From NCBI GenBank assembly GCA_002083655.1, contig MSXR01000006.1, positions 115,483 through 179,482 of the forward strand: a stretch of DNA of 64,000 nucleotides. The letters are read 5' to 3'. Below are positions 51,735 to 61,458 of this stretch, one piece after another. The first letter of the stretch is position 1; each line of letters opens with the position of its first letter. The stretch comes from Proteobacteria bacterium ST_bin14 (GTDB lineage Bacteria; Pseudomonadota; Alphaproteobacteria; Sphingomonadales; Sphingomonadaceae). The notes beneath the pieces were generated by a model that was not told the origin of the DNA, did not search any database, and saw only the letters and a list, made by a program, of their open reading frames with translations. A program made the position numbers and the translations under genes.

Positions 51735-52910
51735 CTATTCCTCGTCCTCTGCCCGCGTCATTTTCAGTTTGCCGTTCTTCACCGCAAAGGCGAGCCGCCC
51801 CTCAACCAGCGCCAGCGCGTCGCGGCCGAATTGTTCGAAGCGCCACCCTTCCAGAATCGCCAACCCCTCGCGCTGGCCGGCTGCCAGCGCCTCCAGATCC
51901 TCGGTGCGGGCCAGCAATTTTGCGGCCACATCAATGTCGCGCGCGCGGATTTTCAGCAGCAGCTTCAGCAGATCGGCGACCAGCGCGCCTTCCTTGCCGT
52001 TGCCCGGTTTGCGATCATCACGCGCGGGCATTTCCGCCGCGCTCATCGGCTTGGCGGCTTCCAGCGACGCCATTAACCGCGCGCCAATATCGTTGTTAGC
52101 CCAGGCGGGGGAAAGGCCGCGCACCCGCGCCAGATCAGCCTGTTTCTTGGGCGGGGTGCCCGCCAGATCGGCCAGCGTTTCATCCTTGATGATTCGCCCG
52201 CGTGGCAAATCCTTCCCCTGCGCCTCCAGCTCGCGCCATTTCGCCAGCGCCTTTAGCCGCCCGAGCACTTCAGGCTTGCGCCCGGCAATCCGCACGCGGC
52301 GCCACGCTTCTTCGGGATCATTGGCATAGTTGGCGGGGTTGCCGATCCGCTCCATTTCCTGGTCAAGCCACCCGCCGCGCCCGTTTTTGCGCAGCCGATC
52401 AAGCATTTTGGGGAAGATCGTCGATAAATGCGTCACGTCGCCAATCGCATATTCGATCTGGCGCTTGTCGAGCGGGCGGCGGCTCCAATCGGTAAAGCGT
52501 GCCCCCTTGTCGACGCTGATCCCCAGATAGCTTTCGACCAGATTGGAATAGCCAATCTGTTCGCCTTGCCCCAGCGCCATTGCCGCAACCTGACTGTCGA
52601 ACATGGGAAAGGGCGTTTTGCCGGTCAGGTTATACACAATTTCAATGTCCTGCCCGCCGGCATGAAACACCTTCAGCACATCATCATTTTCGGTCAGCAG
52701 GTCGAGAAGCGGCTTCAAGTCGATGCCCGGTGCCATCGGATCAATCGCCGCGGCTTCGTTCGCATCGGCGATCTGGATCAGGCAGAGTTCCGGCCAATAG
52801 CTGTTCTCACGCATGAATTCGGTATCGACCGCGATAAACGGCGATTGCGAAAGGCGGTGGCAGAGATTGGCGAGCGCGGCGGAATCGTCGATCAGGTCGT
52901 GAATGTGCAT
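51735..52910 (-). CDS. rnd: ribonuclease D
   Basis: A 391-residue 3'-5' exonuclease for tRNA maturation. The DEDD motifs are visible: VDTEFMRENSYWPELCLIQ, VFHAGGQDIEIVYN, and ARFTDWSRRPLDKRQIEYAIGDV. The two HRDC-like domains lie at about 215-380. The ATG at 52910 (MHIHDLIDDS) matches the family start; an ATG at 52922 is close. It is divergent from aspS. Confidence 0.93.
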   Translation of the reverse strand: MHIHDLIDDSAALANLCHRLSQSPFIAVDTEFMRENSYWPELCLIQIADANEAAAIDPMAPGIDLKPLLDLLTENDDVLKVFHAGGQDIEIVYNLTGKTPFPMFDSQVAAMALGQGEQIGYSNLVESYLGISVDKGARFTDWSRRPLDKRQIEYAIGDVTHLSTIFPKMLDRLRKNGRGGWLDQEMERIGNPANYANDPEEAWRRVRIAGRKPEVLGRLKALAKWRELEAQGKDLPRGRIIKDETLADLAGTPPKKQADLARVRGLSPAWANNDIGARLMASLEAAKPMSAAEMPARDDRKPGNGKEGALVADLLKLLLKIRARDIDVAAKLLARTEDLEALAAGQREGLAILEGWRFEQFGRDALALVEGRLAFAVKNGKLKMTRAEDEE

Positions 52911-53063
52911 CCATGACGTCATAACGAGAGTTGCCCGGCTTGACAAAGCCGGGGTTGGCGGGGAAGCGCCAGCCATCGCCAAAGCTGCAATGTCGACGAA
53001 AGTCGGTATGCCGCAGTAAATGGCGCGCCCTTGCCTGAGACCCCCATTGAGAAGTCATACGCC

Positions 53064-54866
53064 ATGCACGCCTATCGTACCCATAATTGCGCTGAACTTC
53101 GCCCCGACCATGTTGGCCAGCAGGTCCGCGTGTCGGGCTGGGTACATAAAAAGCGCGATCACGGTGATCTGGTGTTCATCGATTTGCGCGATCATTACGG
53201 CATAACCCAGATCGTCACCGATGTGAGCGGCCCGGTGTTCGCCGTGATCGAAAAGCTGAAGAGCGAAAGCGTGGTGACGATCACCGGCACCGTTACGGCG
53301 CGCTCTGCAGAGGCGGTGAACCCCAATCTGGCGACCGGTGGGATCGAAATCCGCGCGACGGAAGCCGTTGTGCAAAGCCATGCGCAGGAATTGCCAATGC
53401 CGGTGGCGGGCGATGCGGAATATCCCGAGGATATCCGCCTGCGCTATCGCTTCCTCGATTTGCGGCGGGATCGGCTACACGCCAACATCATGCTGCGATC
53501 AAAGGTGATCACGTCGCTGCGCAACCGGATGAATGCGCAAGGCTTCACCGAATTCCAGACGCCGATCCTGACGGCATCCTCGCCGGAGGGCGCGCGCGAT
53601 TATCTGGTGCCCAGCCGCGTGCATCCCGGCAAATTCTATGCGCTGCCGCAGGCACCGCAAATGTTCAAACAGTTGCTGATGGTCGCGGGTTTCGACCGCT
53701 ATTTTCAGATCGCGCCGTGTTTTCGCGATGAGGATGCGCGCGCAGACCGGTCGCCGGGCGAATTCTACCAGCTCGATTTCGAGATGAGCTTTGTCACGCA
53801 GGACGATGTGTTCGCCGCGATTGAGCCGGTGCTGCACGGGGTGTTTGAGGAGTTCGCCGACTGGCAAGGAAAGGGGCGTAGCGTGTCCGCGCTGCCGTTC
53901 CGCCGGATTCCGTATCGGGAATCGATGCTGAAATATGGCAATGACAAGCCGGACCTGCGCAATCCGCTGCTGATCACTGACGTTTCCGAGCAGTTCCGGG
54001 GCAGCGGCTTTGGCCGTTTCGCGTCGATGGTTGACGAAGGTAGCGTCGTCCGCGCCATTCCGGCACCGGGCACTGCGGAAAAGAGCCGCAAATTCTTTGA
54101 TGACATGAACAGCTGGGCACAGAGCGAAGGCTTTCCGGGCCTTGGCTATGCCACGCAGAAGCAGGGCGTATTCGGCGGCCCCATTGCCAATAATCACGGC
54201 CAGGACGGGATGAAGGCAATTGCCGACGCGCTGGGCCTTGGCCCTGATGACGGCATTTTCTTTGCAGCAGGCAAGGAAGCCCAAGCCGCCAAGCTCGCGG
54301 GTCTGGCACGTACCCGGATTGGGCAGGAGCTTGGGCTGATTGACGATAGCCGCTTCGAATTCTGCTGGATCGTCGATTTCCCGATGTTCGAATATGATGA
54401 GGACGCCAAGAAGATCGATTTCAGCCACAATCCGTTCAGCATGCCGCAGGGCGAAATGGCGGCGCTGGAGAGCATGAACCCACTCGATATTCTGGCGTTC
54501 CAGTATGACATCGTCTGCAACGGCGTTGAGCTGTCATCGGGCGCGATCCGGAACCATCGCCCTGAAATCATGTACAAAGCCTTTGAGATTGCCGGGTATA
54601 GCCAGGCCGATGTCGACCGCGATTTTGCAGGCATGATCAACGCCTTCAAATTCGGCGCGCCGCCGCATGGTGGATCGGCTCCTGGCGTCGACCGCATCGT
54701 CATGCTGCTGGCCGACGAACCCAATATCCGTGAAGTTATCACCTTCCCGATGAACCAGAAGGCCGAAGACCTGATGATGGGCGCGCCCAATGTGGCGACG
54801 GCAAAACAGTTGCGAGAACTTAATATCCGTACCGTAGAGGTTGCAGCGCCAAAGCCATCCGCATAG
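53064..54866 (+). CDS. aspS: aspartyl-tRNA synthetase
   Basis: A 600-residue class II synthetase of the bacterial type. It has the N-terminal OB fold (VRVSGWVHKKRDHGDLVFIDLRDHYG), motif 2 CFRDEDARADRSPGEFYQLDFEM, the GAD insertion domain and motif 3 GGSAPGVDRIVMLL. It charges tRNA-Asp. A gatCAB system is present in the window, so a non-discriminating role making Asp-tRNA-Asn cannot be excluded. Confidence 0.97.
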   Translation: MHAYRTHNCAELRPDHVGQQVRVSGWVHKKRDHGDLVFIDLRDHYGITQIVTDVSGPVFAVIEKLKSESVVTITGTVTARSAEAVNPNLATGGIEIRATEAVVQSHAQELPMPVAGDAEYPEDIRLRYRFLDLRRDRLHANIMLRSKVITSLRNRMNAQGFTEFQTPILTASSPEGARDYLVPSRVHPGKFYALPQAPQMFKQLLMVAGFDRYFQIAPCFRDEDARADRSPGEFYQLDFEMSFVTQDDVFAAIEPVLHGVFEEFADWQGKGRSVSALPFRRIPYRESMLKYGNDKPDLRNPLLITDVSEQFRGSGFGRFASMVDEGSVVRAIPAPGTAEKSRKFFDDMNSWAQSEGFPGLGYATQKQGVFGGPIANNHGQDGMKAIADALGLGPDDGIFFAAGKEAQAAKLAGLARTRIGQELGLIDDSRFEFCWIVDFPMFEYDEDAKKIDFSHNPFSMPQGEMAALESMNPLDILAFQYDIVCNGVELSSGAIRNHRPEIMYKAFEIAGYSQADVDRDFAGMINAFKFGAPPHGGSAPGVDRIVMLLADEPNIREVITFPMNQKAEDLMMGAPNVATAKQLRELNIRTVEVAAPKPSA

Positions 54867-54907
54867 CTGATCGGTTTCGGGGGCCGACATTTAGGGTAAG
54901 GGGAATA

Positions 54908-56320
54908 ATGCTCGACCACCAGTTGCAACCACCCAGCCCGCCTGCGCTTGTTCGTAGCCTGGGTGTGGTGGGGGTGTTGTTCCTGACGCTGTCGCTCACC
55001 AGCCCCGTATCATCGCTGTTCGTGATCGTGCCGGGCATGTTGCGGGCGGCGGGCACTGGCGCGATCTGGGCGATGCTGCTCGCCGGGCTGGTGTGCGTTG
55101 CCACCGCCTATATCTATGCTGAGCTGTCGTCGAAATGGCCGGTGGCGGGCGGCGAATATGTGATGGTGGCGCGCACGCTGGGGCCATTGGCCGGGTTTGT
55201 GATGCTGGGCGTCAACGTGTTCAACAATATCCTGTTTCCGCCTGCGCTTGCGCTGGGGCTGGCGGCGATTTTGGGGATGGTGTTGCCGGGCATGCCCGTC
55301 GTGCCGCTGGCGGTGGCGGTGATTGCCGGCGCAATGCTGGTCGCGGTGCTGGAAATTCGCGTCAACGCCTGGGTGACGGGCGTTTTCCTGCTGGTGGAAG
55401 TGCTGGCGGTTGTTGCGGTGGTGGTGCTCGGCTTTGGCAATGCGGTGCGCCCGCTGGCGGATATGCTCGCCAACCCGGTGATGCTGGCCGCGAGTGGCAC
55501 GGGTTTTGAGCCTGCCTCTGCCGCATCGATGGGGCTTGCCGCATCGATCGGCATTTTTGCGCTGAACGGATATGGTGCTGCTGTGTATTTCGGCGAAGAA
55601 ATGCATGAGGCCCCGCGCAAGATTGCCCATGCGATTTTCTGGGCTGTCGCGCTGACGTTGCTGCTCGAAGTAATGCCGTTGCTTGCTATTCTGGCCGGCG
55701 CGCCTGATTTGAAGGCGATTTTTGCCAGCGATGATCCGTTCGGCCTGCTCGTGCGGATGCGCGCGGGCGATGAAGCGGCTGGCTGGGTGTCGATTGGTGT
55801 GGCGACGGCGGTGGTGAATGCAATTATCGCGTGCATCCTGGCCTGCGCGCGATTCTTTTATGGCACCGCGCGGGATCGCTGCTGGGGCCGTCCGCTCGAT
55901 ATCTGGCTGACCGCAATTCATCCGCGCTTTGGATCGCCGTGGATCAGCACATTGATCGCCGGTGGGGCAGGGATTGCGTGTTGTTTCCTGTCGCTTGAGC
56001 TGTTGCTGGTGTTGAGCGGCACCGGGCTGGTCGTGATTTATGCCGGCATTGCGCTGGCGATGATCCAGGGCCGACGCAGTGGAATGCTTGCCGATGCGCC
56101 GTTCAAAAGCCCGCTTTATCCGCTGATGCCCATCGTGACGCTGATGGCGCTGGGATACATCTTCTGGCTCAACTGGCTGGATGTGGAGGAAGGGCGACCG
56201 GGATTGCTGATGACCGGTGCACAGGTGCTGTTGTCGGGGTTATATTATCTGCTGGTGTTGCGCCGCCGGGGCACCTGGGACGTTCATGTCCCGGACCTTG
56301 GAAAGGCGACCCCGGTATGA
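54908..56320 (+). CDS. APC-superfamily amino acid permease
   Basis: A 470-residue inner-membrane protein with about 12 membrane segments. The AAGGGG site precedes the ATG at 54908. APC marks include LTSPVSSLFVIVPGML in helix 1 and ELSSKWPVAGGEYVMVARTLG in helix 3. The substrate is not predictable. Its stop overlaps the PPK2 gene as ATGA, so the two are coupled, which is an uncommon pairing. Confidence 0.88.
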   Translation: MLDHQLQPPSPPALVRSLGVVGVLFLTLSLTSPVSSLFVIVPGMLRAAGTGAIWAMLLAGLVCVATAYIYAELSSKWPVAGGEYVMVARTLGPLAGFVMLGVNVFNNILFPPALALGLAAILGMVLPGMPVVPLAVAVIAGAMLVAVLEIRVNAWVTGVFLLVEVLAVVAVVVLGFGNAVRPLADMLANPVMLAASGTGFEPASAASMGLAASIGIFALNGYGAAVYFGEEMHEAPRKIAHAIFWAVALTLLLEVMPLLAILAGAPDLKAIFASDDPFGLLVRMRAGDEAAGWVSIGVATAVVNAIIACILACARFFYGTARDRCWGRPLDIWLTAIHPRFGSPWISTLIAGGAGIACCFLSLELLLVLSGTGLVVIYAGIALAMIQGRRSGMLADAPFKSPLYPLMPIVTLMALGYIFWLNWLDVEEGRPGLLMTGAQVLLSGLYYLLVLRRRGTWDVHVPDLGKATPV

Positions 56321-57093
56321 CAATCAACCTCAGCGATTTCGAAGCAGGCGCCAAGTATGACGGCGATTACGACGCCGATCTGGCAAAGCTGCAGGAGCGG
56401 CTGGCGCATATCCAGGCGGCGCATATCTGCCACCAGAAGCGCGCGGCGATTATATTTGAAGGGTGGGATGCAGCGGGGAAGGGCGGCATCATTCAGCGGC
56501 TGACGGCGGAATGGGATCCGCGCTATTTTCAGGTTTGGCCGATCGCTGCACCCAGCGCCGATGAAAAAGCGCGGCATTTCCTGTGGCGTTTCTGGCAGCG
56601 GCTGCCGCGTGACGGCGATATCGCGGTGTTTGATCGCAGCTGGTATGGCCGGGTGCTCGTTGAACGGGTTGAGGGCTTTGCCAGCGAGGCCGATTGGCGG
56701 CGCGGCTATGACGAGATCAACGAATTTGAGGCGCAGCAGGCCGATTCGGGCACAACGATTGTCAAGCTGTTCATCCATGTGACGCAGGCATCGCAGGACG
56801 AGCGGCTGAAGGAACGGCTCGATCACCCCTGGAAACGGTGGAAGACCGGGCTGGACGATTATCGCAACCGCGCACGCCGCAACGAATATCTGGACGCGAT
56901 GGCAGAGATGTTTCGCCGCACCGATACCCGCTGGGGCCCCTGGAAAGTGATTGACGGCAACAACAAAAAGGCCGGGCGCATTGCTGCCCTGACGCATATT
57001 GCCGAACGGCTGGAGGCAAGCGTGCCAATGGACCCGCCCGCCATTGACCCGGCGCTGGAGAAAGTCGCTCGCAAGGCGCTTGGCCTGAGCTAA
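56317..57093 (+). CDS. ppk2: polyphosphate kinase 2 family protein
   Basis: A 258-residue PPK2. Walker A is GWDAAGKGG (49-57), the Walker B/lid region DRSWYGRVLVERVEG begins at D106, and KERLDHPWKRWK follows. PPK2 enzymes phosphorylate nucleotides from polyphosphate or make it. With ppk1 and ppx also here the window carries three polyphosphate enzymes. It is coupled to the permease upstream and followed by a glycosyltransferase after 10 bases. Confidence 0.9.
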   Translation: MTINLSDFEAGAKYDGDYDADLAKLQERLAHIQAAHICHQKRAAIIFEGWDAAGKGGIIQRLTAEWDPRYFQVWPIAAPSADEKARHFLWRFWQRLPRDGDIAVFDRSWYGRVLVERVEGFASEADWRRGYDEINEFEAQQADSGTTIVKLFIHVTQASQDERLKERLDHPWKRWKTGLDDYRNRARRNEYLDAMAEMFRRTDTRWGPWKVIDGNNKKAGRIAALTHIAERLEASVPMDPPAIDPALEKVARKALGLS

Positions 57094-57103
57094 GACGGGG
57101 CCG

Positions 57104-58252
57104 ATGGCACAGCGCCCGCATATCCTGCACCTGCATTCCAGCTTTGATCTGGGGGGCAAGGAAACGCGCGCGGTTCGGCTGATGAACGCCTGGGGGGATC
57201 AGGCGCGCCACACGATCGTATCTGGCGTGCCCGAGGCGCTGGGCGCGTGCGATGCGATTGCAGCGGGTGTTCCCTACGAAGTCGCACAAGATCCGCCACC
57301 ATTGACCGGGCGCCCCTCTGTTGCGCGCTATGAAGCGATTGCACGCTATATGCGCCGGTTCGATCTGGTGCTGACCTATAATTGGGGCGCGATTGACGGG
57401 TTGATGGCACGGCGTGTGTTCGGAAAGAACGTGCCGCCGCTGATCCACCACGAAGACGGCTTTAACGAAGATGAAGCGGGTGGGCTAAAGCCCGAACGAA
57501 ACGCCTATCGCCGCCTGGCGCTCGGCGCGGCGCATGCGCTGGTGGTGCCATCGCGCACGTTGGAAGCGATTGCGCTGGACGTGTGGAAACAACCAAAGGC
57601 GCGCGTGCACCGCATTGTTAACGGCATTGCGGTTGATCTTTATGCGCGCAAGCCAGAGCCCCGCGCCATTCCTGGCTTTCGCCGCAAACCGGGCGAGGTG
57701 GTGATTGGAACGCTGGCGGGCCTGCGGGCGGTGAAAGACCTGCCAATGCTGGTGCGTGCAGCGGGCGGCTTATCGGGCAAATTTCAGCTGGTGATTGTCG
57801 GCGAGGGGCCAGAGCGGGCGAACATCCAGCAAGCGGCGCTGGCGATGGGAATTGCCGATCGGTTGCACCTGCCAGGGTTTCTCCGCGATCCGAGTCGTTT
57901 TGTCGGTATGTTCGATATCTTCGCTTTATCGTCTCGTAGTGAACAATTTCCGATCTCCGTCGTTGAAGCAATGGCAGCCGGGTTGCCGATCGCCGCACCG
58001 CCGGTTGGCGATGTGCCAACCATGGTGTCCGATGCGAATTTGCCACTGATTTGTTCAAATTATGGAGAGGTTTACCTGCGGGATGCCATCCTAACCCTTG
58101 TCAATGATGCTGATCTTCGGCGCACCGTTGGTGCTGCAAATCGAGCGCGGGCGGTGGCAGAATATGGCGAAGACGTGATGGGTGCCGCCTATGCCCGCCT
58201 CTATGCTGCCGCAATGGGCAAACCGGGCATCCTTCCCGAAAGCGCACCCTGA
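57104..58252 (+). CDS. GT4 family glycosyltransferase
   Basis: A 382-residue two-domain (GT-B) enzyme. The N-terminal LHLHSSFDLGGKETRAVRLMNAW and C-terminal GTLAGLRAVKDLPMLVRA, VIVGEGPER and SEQFPISVVEAMAAGLPIAAPPVGD with the E-x7-E pattern place it in GT4. It probably adds a sugar to a cell envelope glycan; donor and acceptor are unknown. It is in the same direction as ppk2, with possible cotranscription. Confidence 0.88.
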   Translation: MAQRPHILHLHSSFDLGGKETRAVRLMNAWGDQARHTIVSGVPEALGACDAIAAGVPYEVAQDPPPLTGRPSVARYEAIARYMRRFDLVLTYNWGAIDGLMARRVFGKNVPPLIHHEDGFNEDEAGGLKPERNAYRRLALGAAHALVVPSRTLEAIALDVWKQPKARVHRIVNGIAVDLYARKPEPRAIPGFRRKPGEVVIGTLAGLRAVKDLPMLVRAAGGLSGKFQLVIVGEGPERANIQQAALAMGIADRLHLPGFLRDPSRFVGMFDIFALSSRSEQFPISVVEAMAAGLPIAAPPVGDVPTMVSDANLPLICSNYGEVYLRDAILTLVNDADLRRTVGAANRARAVAEYGEDVMGAAYARLYAAAMGKPGILPESAP

Positions 58253-58333
58253 GTCGCTATTTGCTCGCTTGCCGATACGGTTTCGCTATAACGGTATGTT
58301 CTGACGTTGAGACGAAGCGATGGAGAGAGTGGC

Positions 58334-59737
58334 GTGTTCAAGGGCGTGAAGCCGATCATCTATGGTGGCCATGAGGTTTGGCCACTCGTGGAAGGCGGCA
58401 AGGGCGTGGCCGCCACAAATCATGCCAGCGCGGGCGCATGGGCCGCCGCAGGTGGCATCGGCACCGTCTCTGCGGTGAACGCCGACAGCTATGATCCCGA
58501 GGGCAAGATCATTCCCCAGGTGTACAGCGCGCTGACCCGACGTGATCGCCACGAAGAGTTGATCCGGTACGCAATCGACGGTGCGGTTGAGCAGGTGCGC
58601 CGTGCTGCAGAGATTGCCGGCGGCAAGGGTGCCATCAACATCAACGTCTTGTGGGAAATGGGCGGTGCGCAGCGCATCCTGCACGGGGTGCTGGAACGGA
58701 CGCGCGGCATGGTATCGGGCGTCACCTGCGGTGCGGGCATGCCGTATAAATTGTCGGAGATCGCGGCTTCTTACGAGGTGAGCTATCTGCCGATCATCAG
58801 TTCCGCCCGCGCCTTTCGTGCGCTGTGGAAACGCGCTTATTCAAAGGCTTCTAATTGGCTTGCTGCGGTCGTGTATGAAGACCCGTGGCTGGCAGGCGGG
58901 CATAATGGCCTGTCGAACGCCGAAGACCCCCGCAAGCCCGAAGACCCCTATCCTCGCGTCAAGGCGTTGCGCGAAACGATGCGCGAGGGCGGCATTTCCG
59001 ATGATGTGCCGATCGTTATGGCCGGCGGCGTGTGGTTTTTGCGGGATTGGAGCAACTGGATTGATAACCCGGAATTGGGGTCAATCGCGTTCCAGTTTGG
59101 CACCCGCCCGCTGCTGACCCGCGAAAGCCCGATCCCGCAGGGGTGGAAAGACAAGCTGACGCATATCGAAGAGGGGGAGGTGCTGCTCCACCGCTTCTCG
59201 CCGACCGGTTTTTACTCCAGCGCGGTGCGCAATCCGTTCCTGCGCATGCTTGAAGCCCGGTCTGAGCGCCAGATACCCTATTCGACCGAAGTGGCGGGCG
59301 ATCATCAGTTCCAGCTCGATGTGGGTGTTCGCGGCAAGAATTTCTGGGTGACGAAGGGCGATCTGATGCGCGCCCGCGCCTGGTTCGGCGCCGGGTTCAC
59401 CGATGCGCTGAAGACGCCAGACAATACGTTGGTGTTCGTAACCGGGGCTGAGAAAGCGACGATCCGCAAGGATCAGTCGGATTGCATGGGGTGCCTTAGC
59501 CACTGTGCCTTTTCATCCTGGATGGACAGCGACACCAATTCGACCGGCCGCCTGGCTGATCCGCGCAGTTTCTGCATCCAAAAGACGCTGCAGGACATCG
59601 CCCATGGCGGCGATACCGACCAGAATTTGATGTTCGCGGGGCACGGCGCGTATAATTTCAAGAAAGACCCGTTTTATTCGAACGGCTTCGTGCCGACGGT
59701 GAAGCAGCTCGTTGATCGGATTTTGACGGGGGATTGA
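58334..59737 (+). CDS. NAD(P)H-dependent flavin oxidoreductase with Cys-rich tail
   Basis: A 467-residue protein of the nitronate monooxygenase superfamily, longer than usual. TCGAGMPYKLSEIA and IVMAGGVWFLRDW and IAFQFGTRPLLTRES mark the FMN barrel. Near residue 375-420 a cluster CMGCLSHC plus a later FCIQ could bind an Fe-S cluster or zinc. The GTG at 58334 follows GGAGAG. The substrate is unknown. It is a distant relative of the enzyme at 28825. Confidence 0.8.
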   Translation: MFKGVKPIIYGGHEVWPLVEGGKGVAATNHASAGAWAAAGGIGTVSAVNADSYDPEGKIIPQVYSALTRRDRHEELIRYAIDGAVEQVRRAAEIAGGKGAININVLWEMGGAQRILHGVLERTRGMVSGVTCGAGMPYKLSEIAASYEVSYLPIISSARAFRALWKRAYSKASNWLAAVVYEDPWLAGGHNGLSNAEDPRKPEDPYPRVKALRETMREGGISDDVPIVMAGGVWFLRDWSNWIDNPELGSIAFQFGTRPLLTRESPIPQGWKDKLTHIEEGEVLLHRFSPTGFYSSAVRNPFLRMLEARSERQIPYSTEVAGDHQFQLDVGVRGKNFWVTKGDLMRARAWFGAGFTDALKTPDNTLVFVTGAEKATIRKDQSDCMGCLSHCAFSSWMDSDTNSTGRLADPRSFCIQKTLQDIAHGGDTDQNLMFAGHGAYNFKKDPFYSNGFVPTVKQLVDRILTGD

Positions 59738-59807
59738 GGGGGGGGCGCTGGACGTTGTTGTATCGGGATATCGCGTCCCGTCGGCATAGCGCAAACCCGT
59801 TGCGCGG

Positions 59808-60809
59808 TTAAATCCAGCCCTCAAGCACCTGATCGGGCGGGCGGTGGCCGTCTGCCCAGACGCGGATATTGGTGATCACCTTGTCACCCGTCGCCAGCCG
59901 CCCCTCATATGTGGCTGAACCCATATGCGGCAGCATGACCACATTTGGCAACGCAAGCAGGCGGGGATCGATTTGCGGCTCGTGCTGCCACACATCCAGC
60001 CCGGCCCCGGCAAGTTTGCCGCCTTCCAGCGCGGTAACCAGCGCATCTTCGTCAACAATGCCACCGCGCGCCGCGTTGATCAGGAACACATGCGGGCGCA
60101 TCAGGCCGATCCGGCGCGCGTCGAGCAAATTTTCGCTTTGCGCATTACGCGGCGTGTGGATCGTCAAAATGTCGATCGCTGCCAGCATTTCATCCAGCGA
60201 ATCATGCCATGTCGCGCCCAGTTGCGCCTCCAGCACTGGCGGCAGACGGTGGCGGTTATGGTAATGGATTGACAGGCCAAAGGCGCGGGCGCGCTGCGCC
60301 ACCGCCTGGCCAATCCGGCCCATGCCGATGATGCCGAGCGCCTTGCCGCCGATGCGGTGGCCCAGCATCCCGCCGGGGCTCCACCCTTTCCACTGGCCCG
60401 ATCGGACCAGCTTTTCGCCCTCTGCAAGCCGCCGCGGGACGGATACGATCAGCGCCATCGTCATATCGGCGGTATCTTCGGTCAGCACGCCGGGGGTGTT
60501 GGTGACGATAATGCCACGCGCGCGCGCCGCCTTTAACGCAATATGGTTCACGCCAGCGCCGAAATTGGCAATCAGGCGCAGCCGATCGCCCGCCGCTTCG
60601 ATCAGGCCTGCATCAATTTCGTCCGTCACGGTCGGCACCAGCACATCGCAATCGGCCATGGCAGCGGCAAGCTGGTCGCGCGTCATTGGCGCATCGGCGC
60701 GATTGTTGGTTGTTTCGAACAGTTGCTCCATTCGGTCCATCACGGGATCGGACAGCTCGCGCGTCACGACCACTTTTGGATGGGGCACCTTTGGCATGGG
60801 GCGTCTCAT
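59808..60809 (-). CDS. D-2-hydroxyacid dehydrogenase (glyoxylate/hydroxypyruvate reductase type)
   Basis: A 333-residue NAD-binding enzyme. GIIGMGRIGQAVA is the Rossmann loop; the catalytic Arg, Glu and His lie in NAARGGIVDE, DVWQHEP and LPHMGSATYE. It likely interconverts glyoxylate/glycolate or hydroxypyruvate/glycerate. The ATG at 60809 lies 11 bases past GGGAG; one at 60818 is also in frame. It is divergent from the SH3 gene. Confidence 0.88.
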   Translation of the reverse strand: MRRPMPKVPHPKVVVTRELSDPVMDRMEQLFETTNNRADAPMTRDQLAAAMADCDVLVPTVTDEIDAGLIEAAGDRLRLIANFGAGVNHIALKAARARGIIVTNTPGVLTEDTADMTMALIVSVPRRLAEGEKLVRSGQWKGWSPGGMLGHRIGGKALGIIGMGRIGQAVAQRARAFGLSIHYHNRHRLPPVLEAQLGATWHDSLDEMLAAIDILTIHTPRNAQSENLLDARRIGLMRPHVFLINAARGGIVDEDALVTALEGGKLAGAGLDVWQHEPQIDPRLLALPNVVMLPHMGSATYEGRLATGDKVITNIRVWADGHRPPDQVLEGWI

Positions 60810-60880
60810 TTCGGGCATTACTCCCGATTGGCGGCTCTCGATTGCGCCGTCAACGGTGTTGAAGAAAGTCGCGTAAACAA

Positions 60881-60898
60881 GGTAAACGATGATTTACC
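60881..60898. promoter_or_regulatory. palindrome upstream of the SH3-domain gene
   Basis: GGTAAA and TTTACC form a 6-bp inverted repeat with a six-base spacer, 16 bases before the ATG at 60915. GTAAAC also occurs at 60873 and 60882 as a nine-base-period direct repeat. It could be an operator for the divergent genes; no regulator is identified. Confidence 0.4.
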
Positions 60899-60914
60899 AA
60901 TAAAAGGGGGTTCG

Positions 60915-61406
60915 ATGCGATTCTGGGCTGGCGTGATGCTGATGACGGGAGTGCTGGCGCTGGCTGGCATCGCCCCTGATTCGGCACAGTCGCAAACGCG
61001 AAAAGCGCCCTATTTTGCGTCGATTGCCGCATCGAAAGCGCGCATGAGGACAGGGCCGGGGCGCAATTTTCCCGCCAGCTGGCTGTATCAGCGTGCCGAT
61101 CTGCCCATCAAGATCGTCGATAGTTACAAGGAATGGCGCAAGGTTGAGGATCCTGATGGCACGCAAGGGTGGATGCAGGGCAATCTGCTGAGCGAAACGC
61201 GCACCGGCATCATCATGGGCAGCACCGCCGATCTGTTGGAAGCGCCGCGTTTCAATGCCGTATTATTGTGGCGGGCAGCGCCTGGCGTGGTCGGGCGGAT
61301 CAGCAAATGCGCGCGCGGCTGGTGCTGGTTCGATGTGCGCGGGCGGGCGGGGTATGTCGAGGCGAACCGGCTATGGGGCGTCGATAGCGGCGAACAACTG
61401 CCTTGA
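60915..61406 (+). CDS. secreted bacterial SH3-domain protein
   Basis: A 163-residue exported protein (MRFWAGVMLMTGVLALAGIAPDSAQSQ signal). Two SH3-like units follow: RMRTGPGRNFPASWLYQRADLPIKIVDSYKEWRKVEDPDGTQGWMQGNLL and WRAAPGVVGRISKCARGWCWFDVRGRAGYVE. Such domains usually bind peptidoglycan or small peptides. GGGGG stands before its ATG. It is monocistronic as seen here. Confidence 0.85.
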   Translation: MRFWAGVMLMTGVLALAGIAPDSAQSQTRKAPYFASIAASKARMRTGPGRNFPASWLYQRADLPIKIVDSYKEWRKVEDPDGTQGWMQGNLLSETRTGIIMGSTADLLEAPRFNAVLLWRAAPGVVGRISKCARGWCWFDVRGRAGYVEANRLWGVDSGEQLP

Positions 61407-61458
61407 TCGCCCGATCGGTCATAATTGAAGCGCGCCGCGCCGTGCCGGGCAATGCTAG

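Noticed and set aside
59738..59807. GCGCAA-ACCCG-TTGCGC hairpin between the flavin oxidoreductase and the dehydrogenase genes
   Set aside because: A 6-bp stem without a U-run on either strand is too weak to call a terminator, though it sits between convergent genes.
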